Assembly: GCA_023665475.1 (NCBI GenBank)
Contig: JAMPEB010000003.1
Coordinates: 62,001 to 126,000 of the forward strand
Source of the DNA: Lachnoclostridium sp.
GTDB lineage: Bacteria > Bacillota > Clostridia > Lachnospirales > Lachnospiraceae
Direction: 5' to 3'
Length of the DNA: 64,000 nt
The notes beneath the pieces were generated by a model. That model searched no databases. It saw only the letters and a list, made by a program, of their open reading frames with translations, and was not told the origin of the DNA. Below, in pieces: positions 18,422 through 26,659 of this stretch; positions within the stretch are counted from its first letter, which is position 1; each line of letters starts with the position of its first letter. Made by a program: the position numbers and the translations under genes.

Positions 18422-19871
18422 TCTCTAATAATTCGATTCCTTTGCGGATTCTCTTTAAGGCCTCTTCTTTCCCCAGAATCTCCATAATTTCCGTTGCGCC
18501 GGCAGGAGTCATCTGCTTGCCGGACACCGCCGTGCGGATGGGCCACATCACATAGCCGTTCTTACAGCCCTTTTCCTCCACATATTTAAGCAGGGTTTGA
18601 TACAGCCCGTCATTACTGTAATCCTCCTGCGCTTCCAAAAGGGGAAGCACCTCCTTTAATACTTCCAGCGAACTCTCCGCCGAGGTCTTCATTTTCTTGT
18701 GGGTATACATTTCCACATCATATTCCGGCAGCGTTTCAAAGAAGTCAACCTGCCCCGCAATATCAGGCAATACCTCTATGCGGGTCTTTACCATGGCTGC
18801 AATCTTTTTTAAATCAAAATCCCCCCTCAGCGCAGCCTTAAGGTGAGGCTCTGCCATCTCATAAAAGACATCAAAATCCATGGCTTTTAAGTATTCGCCG
18901 TTCATCCAGCGAAGCTTTACGATATCAAACACTGCCGGGGATTTGCTGATTCTGTGGTAATCAAACTCTTTAATCAATTCATCCAAGGTGAAAATCTCCC
19001 TGTTTTCCTCAGGGCTCCAGCCTAAAAGCGCCACATAATTCACGATGGCTTCCGTGATAAATCCCTGCTCTATCAAATCCTCAAAGGAAGAGTGACCGCT
19101 TCTCTTGGAAAGCTTCTTATGATTTTCATCCGTAATCAAGGGAAGGTGGATATATACCGGAACCTCCCAGCCGAACGCCTCATAGAGCCTCACATATTTG
19201 GGCGAGGAAGATAAATATTCATTTCCCCTCACCACATGGGTGATATTCATGGTATGGTCGTCAATTACATTTGCAAAATTGTAGGTGGGATAACCGTCTG
19301 ATTTAATCAAAATCATATCATCCATCTCCGAGTTGCTGACGGTAATGTCCCCATACAGCTCATCATGGAAGGTGGTACTTCCTTCATTCGGAATGTTCTG
19401 CCGGATAACAAAGGGCTTCCCGGCTGCAAGATTTGCTTCCACTTCCTCCTTGGATAAGGACAGGCAGTGCTTGTCGTAAATCGTGATTTCCTTGCCGTCA
19501 ACAACTTCCGACTTTAAGGATGCAAGCCTCTCCTTATCGCAGAAGCAATAATATGCCTCTCCTTTTTCGATTAATTCCTTGGCATATTTCATGTAAATAC
19601 CTGTTTTCATGCGCTCGCTCTGCACATATGGCCCATAGCCGCCGTCCTTGTCGGGTCCCTCGTCGTGGCGGATTCCCGTTTTTGCCAGCGTGCGGTAAAT
19701 AATTTCCGTTGCGCCCTCCACGAAACGCTCCTGGTCCGTATCTTCAATGCGGAGCATGAAATCGCCGCCATCATGCTTTGCAATCAAAAATTCATATAAT
19801 GCAGAACGCAGATTGCCCACATGCATCTTACCTGTGGGGCTTGGTGCGTACCTTGTCCGAATCTTGGTCAT
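18414..19871 (-). CDS. gltX: Glutamyl-tRNA synthetase
   Basis: A 485-residue class I aminoacyl-tRNA synthetase that charges tRNA-Glu. The HIGH-type motif is in [17 protein letters not shown] (residues 8-24) and the KMSKS-type motif is KKLSKRSG near residue 254. Length is normal for bacterial GluRS. AAGGAGG lies seven bases before the ATG. Upstream is a compound promoter region with three TATAAT boxes 39 bases apart. It may be discriminating or non-discriminating; sequence alone does not decide. The next gene downstream, the helicase, overlaps it. Confidence 0.96.
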   Translation of the reverse strand: MTKIRTRYAPSPTGKMHVGNLRSALYEFLIAKHDGGDFMLRIEDTDQERFVEGATEIIYRTLAKTGIRHDEGPDKDGGYGPYVQSERMKTGIYMKYAKELIEKGEAYYCFCDKERLASLKSEVVDGKEITIYDKHCLSLSKEEVEANLAAGKPFVIRQNIPNEGSTTFHDELYGDITVSNSEMDDMILIKSDGYPTYNFANVIDDHTMNITHVVRGNEYLSSSPKYVRLYEAFGWEVPVYIHLPLITDENHKKLSKRSGHSSFEDLIEQGFITEAIVNYVALLGWSPEENREIFTLDELIKEFDYHRISKSPAVFDIVKLRWMNGEYLKAMDFDVFYEMAEPHLKAALRGDFDLKKIAAMVKTRIEVLPDIAGQVDFFETLPEYDVEMYTHKKMKTSAESSLEVLKEVLPLLEAQEDYSNDGLYQTLLKYVEEKGCKNGYVMWPIRTAVSGKQMTPAGATEIMEILGKEEALKRIRKGIELLENA

Positions 19872-19900
19872 TTTAATGCCTCCTTTTTGGCTGCCTATTC

Positions 19901-19998
19901 GAGTATCGATTTTATTATAGCCCTTTTGATAATAAAATCGAGCATCAGTTTTATTATAGCCCTTCTGATAATAAAATCGAGCATCGATTTTATTATAG
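19901..19998 (-). repeat. 39-bp tandem repeat (2.5 copies), each carrying a TATAAT box
   Basis: Units at 19901-19939, 19940-19978 and a partial one at 19979-19998 are nearly identical. Each full unit is an imperfect hairpin (GATTTTATTAT and ATAATAAAATC arms). On the minus strand each has CTATAAT, at 19914-19919, 19953-19958 and 19992-19997. They lie directly upstream of gltX, in a 333-base gap between gltX and the ribbon-helix-helix gene. Confidence 0.9.
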
Positions 19999-20020
19999 CT
20001 TTAACCGAAAGATTCTGCAA
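19992..20020 (-). promoter_or_regulatory. Main promoter of gltX
   Basis: Minus-strand TTGCAG (20015-20020), a 17-base spacer and TATAAT (19992-19997). This is the only one of the three -10 boxes with a good -35; the copies nearer gltX lack one. Confidence 0.7.
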
Positions 20021-20021
20021 C

Positions 20022-20052
20022 AATAGAATTCATGCTTTGCGAAAATTCTATT
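20022..20052. repeat. Inverted repeat just upstream of the gltX promoter
   Basis: AATAGAATT (20022-20030) and AATTCTATT (20044-20052) form a perfect 9-bp inverted repeat around a 13-base loop, immediately before the gltX -35. It could be an operator or a transcript hairpin; I found no T-box features here. Confidence 0.5.
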
Positions 20053-20061
20053 AGCAGGAGG

Positions 20062-20130
20062 GAAAAAGCTGATAAACCGCTTCAGTCCATAGGGGCATAG
20101 TGCCCCAAGGAGGAAGGATTTATCAGCTTC
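20062..20130 (-). terminator. Branched terminator after the SPFH/ribbon-helix-helix pair
   Basis: On the minus strand AAGCTGATAAA with CC after a bulge pairs with GGTTTATCAGCTT (20066-20078 and 20116-20129) and is followed by TTTTTCC. A second, nested hairpin GGGGCA-CTA-TGCCCC (20092-20106) sits in the loop. The arms also carry TTCCTCCTT, complementary to a ribosome site. Confidence 0.7.
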
Positions 20131-20204
20131 GATAAAATATAGCACTTTCCGCCAAAAAGGTCAAGCATCCAAGCATTTAAATGCCAAGCTTCAAAGGTCA
20201 AGCA

Positions 20205-20405
20205 TTAAATATCCAGCTTGGGCGGCACATCCAGCTCGTCGGACACATATTTTCCGTTTTTCTTGCGCTGGCGCACGCACTCCGTCAAAAGATATTCTAT
20301 CTGCCCGTTGACGGACCTGAAATCGTCTTCCGCCCAGGCTGCAATGGCATCATACAGCTTAGGAGAGAGCCTGAGCGGAACCTGTTTTTTTGTATTATCC
20401 GTCAT
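20205..20405 (-). CDS. Arc-like ribbon-helix-helix DNA-binding protein
   Basis: A 66-residue protein whose first 45 residues fit an Arc/MetJ ribbon-helix-helix: [22 protein letters not shown] (beta strand and helix A), then [20 protein letters not shown] (helix B). Such proteins bind DNA as dimers and often repress their own operon. It lies three bases downstream of the SPFH gene and a 19-base palindrome overlaps that operon's promoter. Homologues next to SPFH genes are common in clostridia and are sometimes mislabelled as PTS components in databases. It ends with a Pro-rich tail. Confidence 0.85.
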   Translation of the reverse strand: MTDNTKKQVPLRLSPKLYDAIAAWAEDDFRSVNGQIEYLLTECVRQRKKNGKYVSDELDVPPKLDI

Positions 20406-20408
20406 AGC

Positions 20409-21413
20409 TTAATACAGGCTGCCCGAATTTACGATGGGCTGCGCATCGCGGCTTCCGCAGAGAACTACCAGAAGATTGGACACCATTGCCGCTTTGCGCT
20501 CCTCATCCAATTTCACGATTTCGTTCTCATTTAAGCGTTCCAATGCCAATTCTACCATGCCCACGGCGCCATCCACAATCATCTTCTTTGCATCGATAAC
20601 GGCGGATGCCTGCTGTCTTTGCAGCATGACTGCGGCAATCTCCGGCGCATAGGCAAGATAGGTGATGCGTGCTTCCACGATTTCAATGCCGGCTTCATTG
20701 ACCCTGCTCTGTATTTCCTCTTTGATTCTGGATGCGACTACCTCGCTGGACCCCCTAAGGCTTCCTTCGTCCGCCACGCCATCCCCCGTGGTATCCACAT
20801 TGGGAGCCGTATCATAAGGATAAATGCGCACAATGTTTCTCAGAGCGCTGTCGCACTGCAGGGAAAGAAATTCCTTGTAATTGTCCACATTAAACACAGC
20901 CTTTGCCGTGTCCGTAATCCGCCATGTAACGGCAATGCCGATTTCCACGGGATTGCCCAGACAGTCATTGATTTTCTGGCGGTTATTGTTTAAGGTCATA
21001 ATCTTTAAGGAAATCTTTTTGGATGCACCAACCTCTACCACCTGTGTCTGCATCCCCTGCACCTGCATTGGCGTCTGTATACCCTGCACATCTCCGCTTT
21101 GGCTTAAGCGGGTCTTTGCCGCCGGATTTACCCCGGAGCAGAAGGGATTTACAAAATAAAATCCCGGCTCCTTCAGGGTTCCCACATATTTGCCAAACAA
21201 AGTAAGCACCAAAGCCTCCTGAGGGCCAATCACCTTAAGCCCCGGCCAGAGCAGCCATGCCGTACACAGTACGATAATGCAGAGAACCACAATCACGGGA
21301 TTGCCCATGTTTGCCCCGATTACCAGACAGGCGATAGCCGCCGCATAAATCGCAAAGGAAAGTAACAGAACCAGCATACCATTCTTTTTTCCTTTTAAAA
21401 TTTTTTCTTCCAT
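20409..21413 (-). CDS. SPFH (stomatin/prohibitin/flotillin) domain membrane protein
   Basis: A 334-residue protein with two hydrophobic segments near the N-terminus (about 13-34 and 38-58), then an SPFH domain beginning GLKVIGPQEALVLTLFGKYVGTLKEPGFYFVNPF. The coiled region VASRIKEEIQSRVNEAGIEIVEARITYLAYAPEIA is typical. Members assemble on membranes and organise proteases or lipid microdomains. The first TM segments suggest that the SPFH domain faces the cytoplasm. It heads a two-gene operon with the ribbon-helix-helix gene. The start lies after CAGAGGAGGAAAAGAT. Confidence 0.88.
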   Translation of the reverse strand: MEEKILKGKKNGMLVLLLSFAIYAAAIACLVIGANMGNPVIVVLCIIVLCTAWLLWPGLKVIGPQEALVLTLFGKYVGTLKEPGFYFVNPFCSGVNPAAKTRLSQSGDVQGIQTPMQVQGMQTQVVEVGASKKISLKIMTLNNNRQKINDCLGNPVEIGIAVTWRITDTAKAVFNVDNYKEFLSLQCDSALRNIVRIYPYDTAPNVDTTGDGVADEGSLRGSSEVVASRIKEEIQSRVNEAGIEIVEARITYLAYAPEIAAVMLQRQQASAVIDAKKMIVDGAVGMVELALERLNENEIVKLDEERKAAMVSNLLVVLCGSRDAQPIVNSGSLY

Positions 21414-21457
21414 ATCTTTTCCTCCTCTGAATGTGTGAAAGTGTTTTGAATTACTTT

Positions 21458-21476
21458 TGATATCATTATGATATCA
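21458..21476 (-). promoter_or_regulatory. Perfect 9-1-9 palindrome over the -10 of the SPFH operon
   Basis: TGATATCAT-T-ATGATATCA is a perfect inverted repeat. It covers the TATCAT -10 box (21468-21473) that lies 17 bases from a TTGCAT -35 (21491-21496) on the minus strand. The position suggests repression, and the downstream ribbon-helix-helix protein is the natural candidate. Confidence 0.7.
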
Positions 21477-21496
21477 CATAAATATGCAGAATGCAA
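21468..21496 (-). promoter_or_regulatory. Promoter of the SPFH operon
   Basis: TTGCAT, a 17-base spacer and TATCAT on the minus strand, about 55 bases before the SPFH start. Confidence 0.65.
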
Positions 21497-21550
21497 TAGT
21501 GAATAAGAAAAATTTTTTGACTGCCGCCTGCCATCAGAGCTGCCAAATTT

Positions 21551-21578
21551 AAAAGAGGCAGATTTGCGTTTCTGCCCC
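21551..21578 (-). terminator. Terminator after the beta-lactamase-fold gene
   Basis: On the minus strand GGGGCAGA (21571-21578) pairs with TCTGCCTC (21555-21562) around an eight-base loop, followed by TTTTAAATTT. Confidence 0.8.
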
Positions 21579-21631
21579 TTAGGATATACGGAAATACTAC
21601 AGAACCTACCCTGCAAGGTTCTGACAACAAA

Positions 21632-23137
21632 TTAACACCCTTCTCTTTTCGCGGATGCAAATCCTTGGAAAGAATCATGCAGCGCATTGAAGAACGGCTC
21701 GTTTGTGCTTACGATATGTACGCTTAAGCGGTTGTCCTTCCACGCAAAATCCATGCGCACATTACCCTGCTCTTCATCAATAATATAGCACTCTAACAGA
21801 AAGTGCCCCATCTTCCATATGCCGCGGCACTCGCTATTGTATTTTGTGTTTAAAAACTTCTGCTGTTTCCACTCCGTGTTCGAAAAAGCAAGGGTAAAAT
21901 CTCCTGCCGGGATGCCAAAATGCATGATGCCCTTATCCCAATCAAAAGTAACCTGTGTCCAGCCCATGGCATTGGGATAAAACTGATAGGTACATCCCCC
22001 TGTTTCGGCGAGGATGGTATTTTTCTGCTTCTCTGCCATATCCTTTAAGGAATCTGCAGAAGATGCTGTGCCGGCGGATGCTTCATTCAGCGTTGGTGTT
22101 TTCTGCAGGGAATTTCCGCTGCCTGCATTGTCTTTATTGGAACTTACGCTTTGCATATTTTGCTTTTCTACCATCTTTTCAAAATACGGATATATGTTAT
22201 CATAAAAGCAATCATGCAGTATCTGCAACCCCGCAGGGCTTCCAATGGTGTCGCTCATCGTCATGAAGCATACATCATACTGCGGAAAGCAGAGGGCAAG
22301 CTGTCCCCCCAATCCGTAAAATTCAAAGCCTTCCTCCCTGCTTCTCCAGATAAAATACCCATATCCGCACTGTTCATCATACTTTTGCTGAATATCCGTG
22401 GGCACCTGATTTGCCGTGGCATCCCTCATAAACTGCTCCGGCAGAAATTCCTTTCCGTCCACAGTGCCATAGTGATTGCATAAATAGGCAACCCTCGCCA
22501 CATCCTCCAAAGTACACATAATGCCGCTTCCGCCCTGAGATACGCCCACCGGGTCGGGAATTACATAGGCTTCCTTGGAAAAGCCTAATTCATCCAGCAT
22601 TTCTTTTCGCATATAGTCTAACATCTTCATGCCTGTAAGCTTTTCCACCAAAGCGCAGAGCACATGGGCGGAGGAAGTATCGTAATTGAAAACGGTTCCC
22701 GGCACATGGTCCGGCTCCACCTTGAAAAAGGATTCCGCCCAATCGTCCCAATCGTAATTTTTGTAGGTGGTGCTTGCAAAACAGGTGCGCATGGTGAGCA
22801 TATCCCGTATGGTCATTTCCGCGCACCAAGGATGGGCGCCGCCCTCGGGCAGCTTTTCCGGAAAATACCCACAGATTTTATCATCCAGAGAAATCATCCC
22901 GTTTTTCTCAAGAAGCCCCACAGCAAGAGCTACCATGCTCTTTGTGATAGAATACATACGGTGCAAATCATTCTTATGATATGGCGCAAAATATTTTTCG
23001 GCAAGAATTTCCTTTCCTTTTAACAGCATATATCCATGGATGCGAACCTGTCTTTTTAACAAAAGCTCCTCCATTTTGTCGATAGCAGCCTGAGGGATTC
23101 CCCACTCGTCAGAATTTCCATTTTGAAATGTAAGCAT
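21632..23137 (-). CDS. Beta-lactamase-fold serine hydrolase (class C / esterase-like)
   Basis: A 501-residue protein of the beta-lactamase/PBP-like family (pfam Beta-lactamase). The SxxK active site is SITK in HRMYSITKSMVALAVG (about residue 62), the second motif is YDTSSAH (Tyr general base) and the third is GLGGQ. No signal peptide is visible, so it is probably cytoplasmic. The C-terminal about 170 residues form a beta-rich domain after a Ser/Ala-rich linker. The longest frame begins at a TTG (23161), but the ATG at 23137 has AAGGAG before it. Natural substrate unknown; such proteins are mostly esterases or peptidases rather than antibiotic-resistance enzymes. Confidence 0.85.
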   Translation of the reverse strand: MLTFQNGNSDEWGIPQAAIDKMEELLLKRQVRIHGYMLLKGKEILAEKYFAPYHKNDLHRMYSITKSMVALAVGLLEKNGMISLDDKICGYFPEKLPEGGAHPWCAEMTIRDMLTMRTCFASTTYKNYDWDDWAESFFKVEPDHVPGTVFNYDTSSAHVLCALVEKLTGMKMLDYMRKEMLDELGFSKEAYVIPDPVGVSQGGSGIMCTLEDVARVAYLCNHYGTVDGKEFLPEQFMRDATANQVPTDIQQKYDEQCGYGYFIWRSREEGFEFYGLGGQLALCFPQYDVCFMTMSDTIGSPAGLQILHDCFYDNIYPYFEKMVEKQNMQSVSSNKDNAGSGNSLQKTPTLNEASAGTASSADSLKDMAEKQKNTILAETGGCTYQFYPNAMGWTQVTFDWDKGIMHFGIPAGDFTLAFSNTEWKQQKFLNTKYNSECRGIWKMGHFLLECYIIDEEQGNVRMDFAWKDNRLSVHIVSTNEPFFNALHDSFQGFASAKREGC

Positions 23138-23170
23138 TGCACCATATCTCCTTCTTATCAATTAATTTAT

Positions 23171-23204
23171 TTAAGCATTTACGAAACTCCATTTTTCGTA
23201 ATCG
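23171..23204. mobile_element. Likely remnant of the MITE-like element seen at 25827
   Basis: CATTTACGAAACTCCA followed by TTTTTCGTAATCG matches the left end of the 25.8-kb element (CATTTGCGAAACTCCA, then ATTTCGTAAGCC) and keeps its small hairpin. Only this end is found, in the gap between the beta-lactamase-fold gene and the serpin fragment. Confidence 0.5.
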
Positions 23205-23219
23205 CCTAAATTTAATTTA

Positions 23220-23579
23220 TTATAAATCCTTCGGATTGCCCAGCGGATTATCCATAATTCCCATAAACAAGGGCACCTCCGTTTCCTTTTCCATAATCAG
23301 ATACAAAAAAGGCTCGTCAAAAAACACATCCTTGGGCGGCTCCACCATCATTACTGCGCCACCCGTCATTGCAGCCTCTGTTACCGCTGCCGCTTCCGTG
23401 CCTTCCTCATCCACCTTGATAACCGCCTTCTGCCGTACTAAATCAATATACAGGTTATGTCCCTCCGGTATATTGCCTATGCCGGAAAAATCCGCATTTT
23501 CAGAATCAAATGCCCGCTTTAACCCCATATTTTCCAGAGAATCATTCAACTTCTGTTCAAAAGTAATCTCAAATTTCCA
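23220..23579 (-). pseudogene. Serpin (serine protease inhibitor), C-terminal fragment
   Basis: About 120 codons matching the last third of a serpin: FEITFEQKLNDSLENMG, then KAVIKVDEEGTEAAAVTEA (the conserved hinge before the reactive-centre loop) and the ending FFDEPFLYLIMEKETEVPLFMGIMDNP. A whole serpin has about 370-400 residues, so two thirds are missing. Upstream, the frame runs out at 23573-23584, where sequence of another gene begins in a different frame. An internal ATG at 23549 could only give a nonfunctional 109-residue piece. It is the product of a deletion. Confidence 0.8.
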
Positions 23580-23740
23580 ATATCCAAATAGCTGAATAAA
23601 AGAGGTAACTTGTTGCTTGCCGCAGTATCTAAAAATTTAGAAAAGGTTCCCAAAGCAACCCCTAAAAGTAATACTGCAATCGTATCTATCACCTGTCTGC
23701 TGACAGATATAGTTTTTTCTTTATCTCTTATAAGCATCAT
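23546..23740 (-). pseudogene. N-terminal fragment of a polytopic membrane protein gene
   Basis: The frame gives 64 residues starting [16 protein letters not shown], a hydrophobic helix IDTIAVLLLGVALGTFSKFLD and KLPLLFSYLDIGN, after which homology to the multi-TM family (I believe DUF6518-like, from memory) stops and 8 unrelated residues lead to a stop. The ATG overlaps the proA stop (ATGA), so it once followed proA in the operon. The rest of the gene was lost in the same deletion that truncated the serpin. Confidence 0.65.
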
Positions 23741-24987
23741 GGTCTTACCTGGCCATTTCCGTATATGGTATATTTATAGGATGTTAATTCCTTTAAGCCC
23801 ATGGGTCCCCTTGCATGGAGCTTCTGGGTGCTGATTCCGATTTCCGCCCCGAAGCCGAACTCATAGCCGTCCGTAAAACGGGTGGATGCATTCACATACA
23901 CGCAGGCAGCATCCACTTCTTTTAAGAACTGTCTGGCGGCATCCTGATTTGCCGTCACAATGCATTCCGAATGCTTGGTGTTGTATTTGTTGATATGGGC
24001 AATGGCTTCCTCCACACAGTCCACCGTTTTGATGGACAAAATATAATCCAGATACTCCGTTCCATAGTCTTCCTCCGTTGCCGGAATACAGCCTTCCGTA
24101 AGAACTTCCCTGACTCTTTCATCGCCTCGAAGCTCCACATTTTTCGGTGACAAAGCCTTTGCTAACTTAGGCAGGAACTGCTCTTTTACCGCGCTGTGTA
24201 CCACAATGGATTCACAGGCATTGCACACCCCGATTCGCTGGGTCTTTGCATTATAAATAATGTTTACCGCCATGTCTAAATCCGCATCCTTATCCACATA
24301 TACATGGCAGTTTCCGGTTCCGGTTTCGATGACGGGAATGGTGCTGTCCGCCACCACGCGCTTTATCAGCCCTGCGCCCCCTCTGGGAATCAGCACATCC
24401 ACATATTGGTTTAACTTCATAAAGGCAGCCGTTATGCTTCGGTCCGTATCTTCAATCAACTGAAGGGCATCCTTCGGCATTCCTGCCCCCTCCAAGGCTT
24501 CCTGCAGCGCTTTTACAATGGCAATGTTGGAAGACAGGGCATCGCTTCCGCCCTTTAAAATAACCGCATTTCCGGTCTTAAAGCACAGTCCGAAGGCATC
24601 CGCAGTCACATTGGGGCGGGATTCGTAAATAATGCCGATTACCCCTAGGGGAACCCTGCATTTTTCGATAATAAGACCGTTGGGGCGCTCAAACCGCTCC
24701 ATCACCTCTCCTATGCAGTCCGGAAGCTCCATAATCTGCAAAAGCCCCTCCGCCATGGCTTTTATCCGCTCCGGGGTCAGTCTTAGGCGGTCAATCATGC
24801 CGGGGTGCATACCGTTTTTCTCTCCTCTTTCCACATCCTGCCCATTGGCAGCAAGGATATCTTCCGTCTTTTTAAGCAAAGCATCCGCCGCCAGCTTCAG
24901 CGCATAATTTTTTTCCTCCGCATCCGCCTTCTGCAATAAATATTTGGCAGCTACCGCACGCTGCCCCATCTCTTCCAAATTCGTCAT
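23737..24987 (-). CDS. proA: Gamma-glutamyl phosphate reductase (proline biosynthesis)
   Basis: A 416-residue NADPH-dependent enzyme that reduces glutamyl-5-phosphate to the semialdehyde, the second step of proline synthesis. The aldehyde-dehydrogenase-like fold is seen with [18 protein letters not shown] and the catalytic Cys in [12 protein letters not shown]. Length is normal. AAAGGAGAAGG lies before the ATG, which overlaps by four bases the stop of a 40-codon ORF. proB lies 1.7 kb upstream in the same orientation, separated by a folate gene, a MITE, a SUFU gene and the small ORF. Confidence 0.96.
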   Translation of the reverse strand: MTNLEEMGQRAVAAKYLLQKADAEEKNYALKLAADALLKKTEDILAANGQDVERGEKNGMHPGMIDRLRLTPERIKAMAEGLLQIMELPDCIGEVMERFERPNGLIIEKCRVPLGVIGIIYESRPNVTADAFGLCFKTGNAVILKGGSDALSSNIAIVKALQEALEGAGMPKDALQLIEDTDRSITAAFMKLNQYVDVLIPRGGAGLIKRVVADSTIPVIETGTGNCHVYVDKDADLDMAVNIIYNAKTQRIGVCNACESIVVHSAVKEQFLPKLAKALSPKNVELRGDERVREVLTEGCIPATEEDYGTEYLDYILSIKTVDCVEEAIAHINKYNTKHSECIVTANQDAARQFLKEVDAACVYVNASTRFTDGYEFGFGAEIGISTQKLHARGPMGLKELTSYKYTIYGNGQVRP

Positions 24988-25106
24988 ATTCCTTCTCCTT
25001 TACGGATTTCCGCTACTGTCATGTCTTTTGTGCGTTCATAATTCCGCTCTCTAATCTTATGAATATCTTCAATCGTAAAATCCGGACTAATAACGAATAC
25101 TTCCAT
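24984..25106 (-). CDS. Small ORF (40 residues) coupled to proA
   Basis: ATG at 25106 with GAGGG seven bases before it, two bases after the SUFU stop, and a TGA that overlaps the proA ATG. The product starts [20 protein letters not shown] and ends [12 protein letters not shown]. It resembles short conserved clostridial proteins of the 'IHKIRE-x-NYE-x-TKDMT' type, which I cannot name with confidence; some lie next to toxin-like genes. The tight spacing on both sides and the good RBS argue that it is translated. Confidence 0.6.
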   Translation of the reverse strand: MEVFVISPDFTIEDIHKIRERNYERTKDMTVAEIRKGEGI

Positions 25107-25108
25107 AA

Positions 25109-25804
25109 TCATCCCTCATTACAGTAATTTTTCCTTTTTATATTTATGACAGGCAGAATATCTTCCTCATCAAATAACTGAAGCAGCGTTTCCGCATCCT
25201 TATTTTGTTTATATTCCAGCTCTTCCTGATACAAGGGGAGCATCTGATAAAAATTGATTTTTCCTTTTCCCTTAATCCTTAAATTATCCAGTCTTTCATA
25301 ATGATCATTTATGGCATATAACAGCATAATGCTGCAGAATTTTGTGTTATCGGCATAGGGCGAATTATATTCGTCCGTGGAAACCGTATGCCCGAAACCA
25401 AGCCATGTATCACATTGTAGAGGCAGCCTTGCCAATACCTTTAACTGCCGAATCGGCCAATAATCTTCCTCTTTGCCGGAGCGAATGTCCCAATCCGGCG
25501 GCAGAAACACTACCATTTCAGCCCTTTCCAGCTCATATTGCTTCAACTCCTTAGGAACATTCATCTCATATGCGCCCATTCCCATGGTAAACAATTTATA
25601 ATAAGGAGCCTCCTCCGTCGGCGGCACCATAAGAATGTCACAATGAATATCCGGCGATACGATTTCATGGAGAACATTCTCAATCTTTCCGAAATTATCC
25701 TCTATGTATGCCTCAAACTGCGCCATCTCATTTTCCGTATAAACATACAGCGGTCCCTCCGATGATGCAGCCTTCTTTTTCTTAAATCTGTCAAATATAC
25801 CCAT
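25109..25804 (-). CDS. Suppressor-of-fused (SUFU) domain protein
   Basis: A 231-residue cytoplasmic protein. The first 15 residues are basic, followed by the bacterial SUFU domain with LFTMGMGAYEMNVPKE, ERAEMVVFLPPDWDI, YWPIRQLKVLARLP and FGHTVS. In bacteria this fold is best known among immunity proteins of polymorphic toxin systems, but many members have no assigned role. No toxin gene is adjacent; it sits in the proline cluster directly upstream of a 40-residue ORF and proA. Confidence 0.85.
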   Translation of the reverse strand: MGIFDRFKKKKAASSEGPLYVYTENEMAQFEAYIEDNFGKIENVLHEIVSPDIHCDILMVPPTEEAPYYKLFTMGMGAYEMNVPKELKQYELERAEMVVFLPPDWDIRSGKEEDYWPIRQLKVLARLPLQCDTWLGFGHTVSTDEYNSPYADNTKFCSIMLLYAINDHYERLDNLRIKGKGKINFYQMLPLYQEELEYKQNKDAETLLQLFDEEDILPVINIKRKNYCNEG

Positions 25805-25826
25805 ACTTTCCTCCCTATATTATCAT

Positions 25827-26042
25827 TAAATAGACATTTGCGAAACTCCAATTTCGTAAGCCGAGTTGGGCAGATTGCATATTCCACAAGCAGACCCTTG
25901 AAAAACGCTGGCACTTAGATGCCGTATTATGGCATCTTATGTGCCACTGCGTTTTTCAAGGAGCTAGAGCGTGTCTGCGGTGGAATGTGCAATTTGCACA
26001 ACGACACTTTGCATAAACCTAAGTTTCGCAAATGCCTATTTA
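25827..26042. mobile_element. 216-bp MITE-like palindromic element
   Basis: The ends TAAATAGACATTTGCGAAACT (25827-25847) and its complement at 26022-26042 agree at 20 of 21 bases and are bounded by TA, as for Tc1/mariner-type insertions. The inside is itself largely palindromic, with arms around CTTGAAAAACGC, TGGCAC and GATGCC meeting near 25925. There is no ORF. It lies in the 241-base gap between the SUFU gene and the cyclo-ligase gene and could fold into a long RNA hairpin. Confidence 0.8.
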
Positions 26043-26045
26043 TCC

Positions 26046-26639
26046 CTAAACGCAAATTATCTGATAAGGCTTCACATCATGCTCTTCCACGGGAATCTGC
26101 TCCACCATCTGACACTTAAAGCCCACTGCGATGCTGCAAAGCCTTAAATCCTCTTTGTCCGCTAAAAACCTGTCATAAAATCCCCCGCCGTACCCTATGC
26201 GGTTTCCAAAAGGGTCAAACGCCGCTCCCGGCATCAAAAGCAGGGTCCGAATATCCTTTTCCATCTGATAAACATAAGCTTCCGAATCCCCCTTGGGTTC
26301 CGGTATCCCCTTATATCCGGGAACCAATTCATCCATAGAGAAAATCCGATAAAATATCATTTCCAATTCCCCGGATGCATCCAGCGCCTGATTCTTTTCC
26401 GACACCTTGGGCACATACACTTTTTTCTTCTGCCTGAGAGCTTCTTTTAAGATTTCCAAGGTGCTGATTTCTGTCCCATAGCTTACAAACCCCAGAAGTA
26501 TATCCGAGCGGTAAAACCATTGATGCCCTATGATGCGCTCGGTCAGAAGGATTTCCGCTTTTTTCCGCTCTTTTTGGGAGATATTTGCCCTTAAGGCAAG
26601 AACCTGCCTGCGCAGGCTGCTTTTTTCGCTGGTTTCCAT
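26046..26639 (-). CDS. 5-formyltetrahydrofolate cyclo-ligase
   Basis: A 197-residue enzyme of the YgfA/MTHFS family that converts 5-formyl-THF to 5,10-methenyl-THF using ATP. The N-terminal basic motif SSLRRQVLALRANIS and the C-terminal nucleotide/metal-binding MPGAAFDPFGNRIGYGGGFYDRFL are clear. It lies 20 bases downstream of proB on the same strand. With folD and fhs at 56-59 kb, it belongs to the one-carbon folate network, though it is not physically linked to them. The stop lies four bases from the end of the MITE. Confidence 0.93.
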   Translation of the reverse strand: METSEKSSLRRQVLALRANISQKERKKAEILLTERIIGHQWFYRSDILLGFVSYGTEISTLEILKEALRQKKKVYVPKVSEKNQALDASGELEMIFYRIFSMDELVPGYKGIPEPKGDSEAYVYQMEKDIRTLLLMPGAAFDPFGNRIGYGGGFYDRFLADKEDLRLCSIAVGFKCQMVEQIPVEEHDVKPYQIICV

Positions 26640-26659
26640 AATCTACACTCCGTATACCC

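Noticed and set aside
19901-19998. Tandem 39-bp units as a possible CRISPR array
   Set aside because: No unique spacers; units are directly adjacent and carry -10 boxes.
19872-20204. T-box leader for gltX
   Set aside because: No T-box consensus or specifier loop is visible; the region is explained by a terminator, an inverted repeat and promoter units.
20156-20205. Direct repeat AAAGGTCAAGCAT at 20156 and 20193
   Set aside because: Two short copies only, in the gap after the ribbon-helix-helix gene; no functional feature attached.
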